In this document: positions 18,897-27,146 of the stretch, in pieces
Numbering within the stretch: position 1 is the stretch's first letter
Layout of the letters: every line of letters begins with the position of its first letter
Position numbers and translations under genes: made by a program
Notes under the pieces: generated by a model
The model's input: the letters and a program-made list of their open reading frames with translations, nothing else
Databases searched by the model: none
Told to the model about the DNA's origin: nothing
DNA from: Spirogloea muscicola
Lineage: Eukaryota; Streptophyta; Zygnematophyceae; Spirogloeales; Spirogloeaceae
Assembly: GCA_009602725.1 (NCBI GenBank)
Contig: WELB01000038.1
Location: 607,604-637,418, forward strand
Length of the DNA: 29,815 bases
Reading direction: 5' to 3'

Positions 18897-19543
18897 TGTG
18901 ACATCTCTGCATCTAAACACACAGTTAGAGTCAGGGTGTCCTGGTTTGGATTCGAGCAAAGGGTGTTTTGGAGACAACCCTCATACAGGAGAACGCTAAC
19001 GCACATACGCGCACAGAGCGCAGCGGAACTCTTACCCTGAGGCACCGCCCTAGGGCGGTGACTCTACCAATAGACTCACGGAGAGCCGGCGGGGCCCGCA
19101 GCGATGAGCTGCGGCGACGGGCTGGCAGCAGGCGGCAGCAGCAAAGCTGTGGCGGCGGCGGCAGCAGCAGGCAGCAGCGGGGCTAACTAGGTACCAGCGG
19201 GCTGTGTCTCTCTCAGGCGTTGGTCCAACTGAGCAGTCTGGCCTCGGCTGGCTACAGATAGCGTTACACCTGCCACCCCTCCCCCGAGGGTGTGACGAGG
19301 GTCGTCCCAGGGCCCACCTTCGGAAGGACGGGCCCAACAATGGGGACACGAAATAGCGCGTGTGACGAGGGGAGCCCCAAAGGGCCACCCTCAGCGGGGC
19401 TCGCCCAAGAGCGAGCCCAACATCGGGGATAGCCACACAGGGTGCAGCGGATCGACCGGCACCGTTGACACGCCCCAACGGTGACGAGACGACACTGGAA
19501 GGATTCCCGCAACGTTGCCAGCCCTAACGGCGGTAACGTTACA
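18897..19543 (-). repeat. Solo LTR E nested in F
   Basis: 647 bp, opposite orientation to F: plus-strand TGTGACATCTCTGC at 18897 to CGGTAACGTTACA at 19543. The 5-bp GGAGG is present on both sides (18892-18896 and 19544-19548); removing one copy plus the LTR gives the continuous sequence seen in LTR D. Closest to the LTRs of element B. Confidence 0.93.
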
Positions 19544-19565
19544 GGAGGGGTGGCAGGAGAACTGC

Positions 19566-19571
19566 TATAAG
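19566..19571 (+). promoter_or_regulatory. TATA-like box of LTR F
   Basis: CTATAAGTAG at 19565-19574 recurs at the matching place in LTR D (minus strand near 14765) as CTATAAGTAG, and LTR A has a related CTATAGTAG. It lies in the U3/R part of the LTR in the sense orientation, where a TATA box is expected. Confidence 0.45.
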
Positions 19572-20547
19572 TAGTAGGCCTTGGCCAGACTCCGGAGTCC
19601 GACCAACGCCCGAGAGAGACACAGCCCTGCTGCTGCCTAGCCAGCCCCGCTGCTGCCTGCTGCTGCCGCCGCCGCCACAGCTCTACTGCTGCCGCCTGCT
19701 GCCAGCCCGTCGCCGTAGCTCATCGCTGCGGGCCCTGCCGGCTCTCCATAAGTCTATTGTTAGAGTCACCGCCCTAGGGCGATGCCTCAGGGTAAGACTT
19801 CCGCTGCGCTCTGTGCGCGTATGTGCGTTGGCGTTCTCCTCTATGAGGGTTGTCTCCAAAACACCCTATGCTCGAATCCAAACCAGGACACCCTAACTCT
19901 AACTGAGTGATTAGATGCAGAGATGTCACAGTCCGCGCCCAGCTGGATCGGCATTATGGAGGTGTTCTCCACCGCCACCTTGAAGCCCACCTCCATAAAC
20001 ACCCCCTGCATACATCGCGCAGGAGTTCATGGGAGCAGTCTGCTCGCCCCCGTTCGCGCAGCGTAGCATATGCGCGACCAGCTCCGCAGGGTCGGCGTGA
20101 CGGGCACCGCACTCGCACTGAGTGACGCCCACAAGGCAGGGAGGGAGGAGGCCCAAGAGCCGGTGGACCGTCGTCCTGTAGACCTCGTCGGGCATCGTGA
20201 GTGCTGCGTGGAGTGGGAGCGCAATTAACCACGCCGCCGCCCCACAGGAAGAGGCCGAAAGAAGCCCGGCACGCCCACGAAGGTCGGACAGAGGGAGAAG
20301 CTCCACCACCTGGTCAGAGGCCGCTGTTCAACCAACGCCGTGAAGCGTGCCTGGGCACGCAGGTCGGGGGTGTGGGTGAGGTGAAGGAAGAGGACGGCCT
20401 GTTCCGACATGTGGGGGTGGACCGCCAGGAGCCCGTCGCGGGCAGAGCGGAGGGCGACCTGGAAGGGGAGCTGGCCCGTCTCCACTTCAGCTGGCGCCCG
20501 CTCCAGAGCGCGCTGGCCGTGGACGATGAAATGTTGGCACATGAGGG

Positions 20548-20866
20548 CACATGAGGGCCCTGAACAAGCTCACAGTCAAGAATTGCTACGCCTTGCCTCG
20601 TATGGATGATCTGTTCGATCGTCTCGTCGAATCCAAAGTGTTCAGCTCCCTCGCCTTGCAATGTGGGTATCACCAAATTCGTATCACTCCTGAGGATATT
20701 CCAAAGTCTGCGTTTCTTACGCTGTCAGACACTTCCATTCAAGGTGCTGAGCTTTGGTCTGACCAACGCACCTGCCACGTTTCAGGCTGTGATGACGAAG
20801 GCCTTTGGCCCCCACTTGTATGACTTCGTGCTCGTCTACTTGGATGACATACTGGTGATCCGTGAA
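20548..20866 (+). pseudogene. Plus-strand chromovirus RT scrap
   Basis: 20551-20745 encodes [38 protein letters not shown] and [11 protein letters not shown] frameshift leads to [20 protein letters not shown] and [13 protein letters not shown] at 20743-20855, including the YLDD active site. Only this RT core is present; an LTR-like sequence begins at 20868. The orientation is opposite to elements A, B and G. Confidence 0.88.
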
Positions 20867-20867
20867 A

Positions 20868-21118
20868 TGTAAGGAACCTCGCCCTACACACGCAGTTAGG
20901 GTGAGCAGTCCTTCTTGAGTTCGGCTGTAGGGGTTTAGGGACCAACCCACTACACAGGCAAAGCACTAGCGCATAGGCGCAGCGGAAGACAGGCCCCGTG
21001 GCGCCGCCGTCCGGCGGCGACTCCACCTCCTGGGCGCAGGCCGGCGCAGCAGGCCCCGCAGCAAGGTGCGGCGGCGGCTGCGGCGGCGAGCAGCGGCAAG
21101 GCTGCTCCTGGGCTTCAT
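20868..21118 (-). repeat. C-family LTR fragment
   Basis: Starts TGTAAGGAACCTCGCCC and matches, inverted, 13671-13495 of C's LTR, and directly 9917-10070 (GCACTAGCGCAT, CGCCGCCGTCCGG, GGCAAGGCTGCTCCTG). Similarity to 9917-10070 ends exactly at GGGCTTCA (21118). Confidence 0.7.
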
Positions 21119-21494
21119 GTCATGAATCGCGCCCTAGCCCGAGCTCGAGCCGGCGCCCCGCGCCCTAAGCCTAAATCCAGCCTAGTCAACCCTAACCCTA
21201 ATCTGGGCTCCTCTAGAGGGTTCCCGAGGGACCCCGGGCATGGGAACGTCCTCCTGCAACTTCTAGATCTTTACAGAGGCCCTAGTGAGGCTAGGCTATA
21301 TAAGGAGGGGGGCCCCTCTTGGGCCCCCATCTCCAGCAATCTGTATCCTGCCTGCTCACCTCTCGAGCACTCTGTACTCTTGCCCCTCCAGTAATCCAAG
21401 ACGCCTTGTGCATCGTGCTTCCAGTCTCTTGATCCTCGCTCGCAGTCCAGCTCCGCGTCCTAAGGCCCCGGGCCTCCGCCCGCCGCCTTACACA
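21119..21494 (+). repeat. LTR-like sequence of another family with TATA box
   Basis: 376 bp, TGTCATGAAT...CTTACACA, lying between two sharp junctions: C-family LTR to its left and the integrase of element G to its right. It has a good TATATAA at 21297-21303 followed by a G/C-run inverted repeat. No matching target duplication was found, and no second copy is in the window, so it is named LTR-like only. Confidence 0.4.
21297..21303 (+). promoter_or_regulatory. TATATAA box
   Basis: TATATAA in GGCTATATAAGGAGG, the best TATA box in the window, inside the LTR-like sequence at 21119-21494. Confidence 0.45.
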
Positions 21495-21499
21495 CAGCT

Positions 21500-22158
21500 T
21501 GTCACGAAAGCATGCACCTGAGCTGAAAAGCCCTTCCACCAAAAGAGGCGTTGCACAGCCTCTTTGGTCTTGCTCACTCCCAGATGAACACACTAAGGCA
21601 TATCGTGCGGCTCCTGCATGATGTTAGAGCGCAAGGCAATGCAGTCCGGGACCACAAGCGTCGCCTTGCCAGCAGAAGCCTTTGTCATCGGTGAGGGTGC
21701 GTACGTTGGCTGTCCCGGCTAGTCCTAGGTCGCTGCCATACCATTCAAATAAGTCCCACGTACAGCTCGGAGAAGTCGGCCGTGAAGCCGAGAAGCTTGC
21801 CGAGTCGGACGCAGTCCTGCAGCCGGCACTCCAGAAGCATTCAAGGTAGCCAACACATTAGCCCCTCGAGTGTTGCGACTCACGGGGTCCGCAAAAGTAT
21901 GCCGTCCAGGGCGAGGCACCCAGTGGATACGGTATAATGCCATACACTCAGCCATCGAGCTTGACGCCGAGTCAAATGCTGCTGTGAGTGAAAATACGTC
22001 GACGGACAATGATCGGTGACAACTGTAGGTCGTCCAGGTAGCAACGCCAAACACGTAAGGCGTGCACCTCTGAGACTAATGTAGCGTTCGGTCCCTAACA
22101 GGCAGATTAGAGCCGGATGAGCCCTTTTAGGAACTGAGTGCTTGGTAGGGACAACCAC
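21500..22158 (-). pseudogene. Chromovirus G RNase H and integrase start
   Basis: RNase H traces on the minus strand: VHALRVWRCYLDDLQ, a PTVVTDHCPSTYFHSQQHLT stretch (frame change), RRQARW and HTFADPVSRN. 21720-21500 holds the integrase zinc-region remnant with HLGVSKTKEAVQRLFWW. All wording matches element B at corresponding places. Confidence 0.8.
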
Positions 22159-22159
22159 C

Positions 22160-23261
22160 CGCCACGAGAAAGCACATTGCCGTACGATAATTATTGGAAG
22201 CAGGCTTGCCTAGCAGGTTAGGGATCAGGCTTGCCTAGCCATGACTTATTAAAACGACATTAAATGGACTTCATCGGTACATGCAAGGAGGATTGGTGTT
22301 TAGATGAGAGGCAAGAACCCCCTGTAGACCGCATCTTGGCTTCGTCCGTAGTGCCTTGTCCAAGGGCCCTTGTGCACCACGAGTTGCTCACATTCCACAC
22401 ACGATGATGCCATCATGGTTTCCTCATACAGGACACATTGTTCGTCTGTGGGGTGGTAATCCCTTCATCTTGACCAGAAGCTCCACTCCACACGGAAAGC
22501 CGTCCACTGGTTGCGCCAGTGGGCATGTCGCTTCTTGGGGCAGCCACATTGGCTTCTAAATCCGGCAAATTGTCAAAAGTGGACCTTATCCTTCAACATC
22601 AACATCAAGGCAGGTTGGTTCCAGCAGCAACAGCCATGGTGCAGCAGAAGCAGCAGCAGCAGCAAGTTGGCACCAGCAGCTACTTCAGCGGCTGCAGCAT
22701 GAGCACCAGGAGCAGCAACAGCAGGAATAAAGCCAGGAGACACAGCATCACCGTCATCCTCTGACTCTTTAAATCGCTCCCATGCCGAGGGGCTCACCTT
22801 CGCCATCCCTTGCCATGCTCGCCGACGCGTGCCAAACATCGCGTCGATGGCGCAGTTCGCACCGCAGGGCTCCATAAAATTGACCTCATCACGTTTGATG
22901 TAAAGCAGGTACGCTTGCCCAAAAAGAGCAGAGCCAGTACTGCACTTTCCTCCAGCCCAAAATACAGAAGCTGCTCTGGCAGTGGTGCCACTCTTAGCAC
23001 AGTCCAGCAACGGAGCAAAAACTCATACAGCAATCTCAACAGCACAAAGACATTCGGCCACAAGATGGCCGCACACACATGCAGACGCCACAGAGTCTTG
23101 CACAGGCTATTATCTTATCTCTAGGCATCTGTCAAGCCTTTCCTGCAGAACTGACGGTGAACTTATTGTCAGCCGGACGAGGTGTCTCGTCTCCAGGCAC
23201 CTATCAGTACATCACTGCTGCATTGACATTCCAGCCATGAAAAAAGCCATGAAAACAGTTA
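22160..23261. other. Unexplained 1.1-kb stretch inside chromovirus G
   Basis: It lies where element B has only about 150-200 bp between RT and RNase H. It contains two direct copies of CAGGCTTGCCTAGC (22201-22242), a CAG/GCA-rich tract (22615-22725), and on the minus strand a 145-codon frame (23010-22573) with GANCAIDAMFGTRRRAWQGM and SAWERFKESEDDGD, ending in poly-Ala/Leu from the repeat. I do not recognise the protein. No clear terminal inverted repeats were found. Confidence 0.4.
22573..23010 (-). CDS. Unrecognised open frame inside the G insert
   Basis: 145 codons. The N-terminal two thirds have mixed composition (VNFMEPCGANCAIDAMFGTR and MAKVSPSAWERFKESEDDGD). The end is a run of Ala and Leu produced by the CAG/GCA repeat. 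No motif suggests a function, and it could be a chance frame or part of an unknown transposon gene. Confidence 0.25.
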   Translation of the reverse strand: MLDCAKSGTTARAASVFWAGGKCSTGSALFGQAYLLYIKRDEVNFMEPCGANCAIDAMFGTRRRAWQGMAKVSPSAWERFKESEDDGDAVSPGFIPAVAAPGAHAAAAEVAAGANLLLLLLLLHHGCCCWNQPALMLMLKDKVHF

Positions 23262-23748
23262 CACCAAGCCCGTACTACCGAAGTTTTCTTGGGGTCGACT
23301 CGTATGCCGTCCGTCTTTGCCCTCGACATCACCACCGTATGTCAGCTCTGGCTGGTACAATGCGCACTTGAAACTTGGCAAACACAGTTGATTCTCAAGC
23401 AGCAACTGCAGCACTTGGCGCAGGTGCCCCACGTGATCCTCCGGCATTTTGCTGAACACCAGTATGTCGTCCAATTAAACCAGCAGGCCTGGTGAACACC
23501 AGTATGTCGTCCAATTAAACCAGCACGAAAAAATACAGAGCAAGGGGCCAAAGACTCTCGTCATCACAGCCTGGAACGTAGCCGGTCAAGGTCAAAGCAA
23601 AATCAGAACCTTGACGTCAAAGTGTCCAAGCGGCATACGGAATGCCGACATTGGAACATCCGCAGGCGTGATTCAAATCTGGTGAAAACCATTTTGCAGG
23701 TCCGGGGAGCTAAACACGGTAGCCCCTGCGAGCCAACCGAACAGATCA
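23262..23748 (-). pseudogene. Chromovirus G reverse transcriptase with duplicated active-site segment
   Basis: The minus strand reads DLFGWLAGATVFSSPDLQNG, then FGPLL, then the active-site region VLV-stop-LDDILVF, in which Tyr of YLDD is now a stop. A 40-bp period direct repeat (23453-23485 and 23493-23525) doubles this segment. It ends PEDHVGHLRQVLQLLLENQL and a decayed KDGIRVDPKK region. Confidence 0.85.
23453..23525. repeat. Two-copy direct repeat, period 40 bp
   Basis: A 33-base unit starting TGAACACCAGTATGTCGTCC occurs at 23453-23485 and 23493-23525, separated by GGCCTGG. It covers the YLDD codons of the RT. Confidence 0.9.
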
Positions 23749-23820
23749 TGTCATGGCCCGACCCCTCTTCACGGGCAATTAGGCGGTCAAGTCTTGATTG
23801 CTTCGGACGTAGGGACTNAA
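23749..23820 (-). repeat. C-family LTR end fragment
   Basis: On the minus strand it matches 13610-13671 of C's LTR (CTACGTCCGAA, GACTTGACCGCCTAATTGCC) and ends GGGCCATGACA at 23749. It breaks the RT of G on one side and meets LINE copy L4 on the other. The only ambiguous base of the window (N, 23818) is at this junction. Confidence 0.7.
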
Positions 23821-23829
23821 GCGAGGACC

Positions 23830-24285
23830 CAAGCAGCCGAAAGTGTCGATTGCGGCCGGGAGGAGGTGGTCACTGCGGGGGTAGTCTGAGTAGTGTCGGA
23901 GCTTTTTCTGCTCAGCACCTCCCACTGCGTGGCCAGCAATGTGTGTGGAAGCGGAACTCTTGTATGCCTCAGTCACCACCACATCAACCAAAGCTCGTGG
24001 GCCTCCGCCAGGTTGTACACCCACAATGTCCAGGAGGGTCCAGCCACCGACTGCCAAACGCCCAGTGCAACGTCCAGCCGCTGGCGCCACGAAGTCATCA
24101 CCGGCAGGGTGATCCGCGTGTTTGCGCTCGATTCCGCTAGAAGCCTTACTAACCGCGTGCCCTGCTTCCGCTACCGGTTTGGTTGGGTTGGCGAAGTCGA
24201 CGGAGTGAGGCCGAACCCGTAAGGGCTGTGGCCATCTCACCAGGCTTTGCCTTTGTTGGATTTGTTTGTGCGGCACTGATGTCAC
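23830..24285 (-). pseudogene. LINE copy L4 with two consecutive half domains
   Basis: One open minus frame of about 150 codons. The first block has VDFANPTKPVAEAGHAVSKA and ERKHADHPAGDDFVAPA, matching SANPTRS and KYADHPDGDEFAALA of L3. The second block has LLDIVGVQPGGGPRALVDVV (the D-X14-D endonuclease-like motif), then EQKKLRHYSDYP and LLPAAIDTFGCLG. In L3 the order is the opposite, so L4 looks like a partial tandem or joined copy. It is truncated by an LTR fragment at 23820. Confidence 0.6.
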
Positions 24286-24301
24286 CCTGTTTCCTTAGGC
24301 A

Positions 24302-24560
24302 CCTTAGTCAATCTGGACAATGTATTGGCTTGAATTGGCCTCCCTTTCATTTCATGTCATGCGCTCTGCGCGCCTTCTCTCTTTCCTCTAGCTATTCTGA
24401 CCTGCACTTGCTGACTAGAGGTTACTGAGAGCCTCTTTGTCGTCTTAGCACTTAGTCCCCTGCTTTCTGCGCCATTCGGCTCCTCTTGACCTTGTCCATT
24501 CCTTTTGGGCTGGCTTCTCCCAGCCACCATTCAATTCGGCCGCGCTTTTCTCTTCTGGGA
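24302..24560 (+). repeat. LINE 3' end and tail directly upstream of PMM
   Basis: Contains the dispersed TGTATTGGCTTGAATTGGCC block (24316-24335 onward), the peptide end SDLHLLTRGY-stop (stop 24426-24428), and the tail hairpin GGCTGG-CTTCTC-CCAGCC (24508-24525). The tail ends about 130 bp before the PMM start codon. Confidence 0.65.
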
Positions 24561-24686
24561 GAGCCACTTCTCCCGCGACGGTTGGGCACCCTCGGCTCCT
24601 CACCCACATTGCCCACACTCACCGTCCGCTTCTGCGGCTCGCGGTCCTGGCCATCTGCTCGCTCGCGGATCGGGCCCGTCTGCGCC

Positions 24687-27146
24687 ATGACGCTCCGTCT
24701 GCCGGGGACCATCGCCCTCTTTGACGTGGATGGCACACTCACGCCTGCCCGCAAGGTCTGTGCTGATCGACGCGGCCCGATATACTTGGGAGCCGCTGGT
24801 GGAGCCGGTGCTCTGACAGTCGGGCGCGGGGCTTGGAAGTGCAGGAGGTCGAGCCGGAAATGCTGGTCTTCATGCAGGAGCTGCGCAAGGTGAGCAGCCA
24901 GCCCCTTCCCGAGATCGCTTCTCAGTCTTGGTTGACACCAGGCTGCACCCTTCTCCGAGCTCACGCACAGCTTGCTCTCGCCTGGCTCGCCAGAAAGTGG
25001 CCGTCGGCGTTGTCGGCGGGTCGGATCTAGCCAAGATCTCCGAGCAGCTCGGCCGTCACGGTCAGTGCAACGCCCAGCTGCGGGATCTGGGCACCTGCAG
25101 ATCAGGCTGCCCCCAGCAGTGGGGGGAATGCTGAAGCCTCACTCATGCTCTCCAATCTGCCACTGCTGATCGCAGTCATCACTGAATACGACTACGTCTT
25201 CTCCGAGAACGGGCTGGTGGCTTACAAGGCTGGCCAGCTCATCAACTCCACAGTCAGTGCTCCCTGCATTGGCCACCAATTGCCTGGTGTAGTAGGCACC
25301 GAGAAAGCCACAGGTCTGCCTCACTGCTGCTGTGATACTGACCGACGTGTCTGTGCGCATGCAGAGCATCAAAGCCCACCTTGGCAATGACAAGCTGAAG
25401 GTCTCGTGAATCCCTCCTCTGTGGTTGACAAGCGCTTCTTGTAGCTCCACCTCGACTCAGCCACAGGGGAGCAGCTTGGGGAAGGGGGAGGGTGTGGGAC
25501 GCGGTGCCTTTGCTTGATCAATCAAAGCGTAGTCAGGGGCCCTAAGGCGTGTGTCCTTACCTCGTTATGGCAACATTCTGTCTTACAGGAGTTCATCAAC
25601 TTTGTCCTGCACTATGTCGCAGACCTTGACATACCCATCAAGAGGTGAACCTCCATATTGGGAGACGCTTCATCTGACTGCTAAGCATCTTCCCGAGCAT
25701 CCGAGCAGCAGGAACGGCCTGCCACAGAATGTCCCCATGAACACATCAAGTGAAGTCTTACACTCTGGTGGGCTGTGAGCACTGCTAACTGATGCATTAA
25801 TGTGCAGGGGCACATTCATTGAATTCCGCATGGGAATGCTCAACGTCTCTCCTATTGGTCGCAACTGCAGCCAGGAGGAGCGCGAGGATTTTGAGAAGTA
25901 CGACAAGGTTGACGTTTTGCACTCGTTGACCTTGATGCTGCTACTGCCTAGCCCATGCATGCCTTCTCAAGCCTGGCCTGCACTTACAGCAGATCTTACA
26001 GACAGGTGGGCGCTTGCAATGTAGGTGCACGGCGTGCGAGCTACTTTTGTGGACATCTTGAGGGAGAAATTTGAACACTTCAACCTGACATTCTCGATTG
26101 GAGGCCAGATCAGCTTTGATGTAAGTAAACGCCCTGCACACAGACAGCAGCAACAGCTCTCACAAGCAGCTGACACTGCAGGGGCCCAGCAATCATCCAC
26201 GCTGAGGAGAGCTTCCGGTACTTATCAAAGCATTTGCAAGTGATTGTCCACTCAATCTTGTGGAGCTAGCATGAATTTCGCAAGGTCCAAGTCACTAAGC
26301 AGCACGCAGTCATTTGCCAATTGGGCCTGCAGGTGTTTCCTCAGGGTTGGGATAAGACTTACTGCCTGCAGTTTGTTGAGCAAGACTACTCGACTATTCA
26401 CTTCTTTGGCGATAAGACTTATCAAGTAAGTCAAATCAATAGAGGCACGCCCTCATTCGGCAGCTGGGGGCCTATTAGAGGCCCTCTGTTGCCCTCTGTT
26501 ATGGGGCCCTCACAGCTTGCTCTCACAGCTTTTCATGATATGATTAGTAGCCCCATGTCTGTATTGTCTGAGACAGGTGGTCACATACACCTGTCTCTCC
26601 GCACTTGGGCTGCCTCGTTGTGCACTAGCTGGCCATTAACTTGCTATTAGCCTCCAGTTGATGGGTTTCCTTCCCTGCACAATTACTTGCATTGGATTCA
26701 CCTTATGGCTCTAATGCAAGCCTTGTGTTGTCATGCTCAGGGTGGCAATGACTTTGAGATATTTTCTTCGGAGAAGACCATTGGTCACACTGGTGAGCAC
26801 GCCACTCTTGATCGAAGGGCTTGCTCTGCTGCTATCTCTTCGTTCAGCTTGGCCCACATACATCTATCTGCTCGTAACACAGGTGCTACAGCGGTACGAT
26901 CGATGTTTGCGTAGCTTGCAGGGGCTCAGCAGTGAGAGCTTGAGCACTCTCCTAAATTCGAGCGCCGGGCCCAGAAATAGTGAAGCAGGAGTTTGTGTCC
27001 TTAGGAGGGGCTTGTGTGTTGCCACAGCAAATGCAAGGGGTCATTGATGTCAGTTGCTGACATGAGGTCCCTGCACAATGCGTCGATGCTCAGTGACCAG
27101 CCCAGGTGACACACGGGAGCAGTGCAAGGAGCTGTTCCTGCAGTGA
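24687..27146 (+). CDS. PMM: Phosphomannomutase, 11 exons
   Basis: Converts mannose-6-phosphate to mannose-1-phosphate in the cytosol, for GDP-mannose, glycoproteins and ascorbate. Exons: 24687-24755, 24845-24889, 24994-25060, 25176-25252, 25365-25400, 25589-25644, 25808-25907, 26025-26120, 26333-26425, 26741-26792, 27094-27146. All introns are GT-AG (89-315 bp), and the exons sum to 744 bp, 247 residues plus stop, the usual plant PMM length. Visible motifs: HAD nucleophile and acid/base Asp13/Asp15 in [12 protein letters not shown] at 46-49, SENGLVAYK at 70-78, the cap-domain substrate site [18 protein letters not shown] at 118-135 with Arg124, Arg135 and Arg142, [16 protein letters not shown] with Asp209, and GGND at 214-217. 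The C-terminus is CKELFLQ. The ATG chosen gives the normal short leader before FDVDGT. Several donors (GTCTGT, GTCTCG, GTTGAC) are weak. No decay is seen. Confidence 0.95.

Larger units (their letters stand above)
18280..19930 (+). repeat. Solo LTR F, with E inserted
   Basis: Plus orientation, from TGTAACGTTTCC (18280) to GAGATGTCACA (19930), about 999 bp without the insert. It is flanked by identical 5-bp sequences GTCCG (18275-18279 and 19931-19935), so it is a clean solo LTR in LINE copy L3. It contains about four tandem copies of a GGCTGGCCGGGTGGGCCAGC unit (18461-18612) and the ACCGTTTGG hairpin (18346-18367). Confidence 0.92.
17813..20540 (-). pseudogene. LINE copy L3 (R2-like C-terminal region), split by nested LTRs F and E
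   Basis: Minus strand. 20309-19936 encodes GAAAWLIALPLHAALTMPDE, VYRTTVHRLLGLLPP, the zinc motif CECGARHADPAELVAHMLRC (CxC-X12-H-X3-C) and GGEHLHNADPAG. After the LTR insertion (19930-18280), 18279-17813 encodes RRADLVAISPGGCPRIIADV, a (R)xD-X14-D endonuclease-like motif, then SANPTRSASFAGRA, KYADHPDGDEFAALAIDVHG, SGSRWLDLVQRLARQ and SLAQVFRMHLAVSFQR. This zinc motif plus PD-like endonuclease order is known from R2-type LINEs, which cut the target with this domain. Several frameshifts exist. The part 20310-20540 is open but not recognised. Confidence 0.65.
21495..23748 (-). mobile_element. Chromovirus G (Ty3/gypsy), broken
   Basis: Minus strand: RT 23748-23262, unexplained DNA about 23261-22160, RNase H about 22110-21725, integrase zinc region 21720-21495. 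The RT is cut at its 5' side by a C-family LTR fragment (23749 onward), right after the DLFGWLAGATVFSSPDLQNG region. The integrase is cut by the LTR-like sequence at 21494. No LTR of its own is present. Confidence 0.75.

Noticed and set aside
18472-18999. 175-codon frame rich in Gly, Pro and Arg
   Set aside because: Lies across the border of LTR F and LTR E in GC-rich tandem repeats; LTRs do not code.
21195-21210. Telomere-like CCCTAACCCTAA
   Set aside because: Only about two units; too short for a telomeric array.
22615-22725. Poly-Gln coding tract
   Set aside because: The CAG/GCA run is impure and sits in no supported plus-strand gene.
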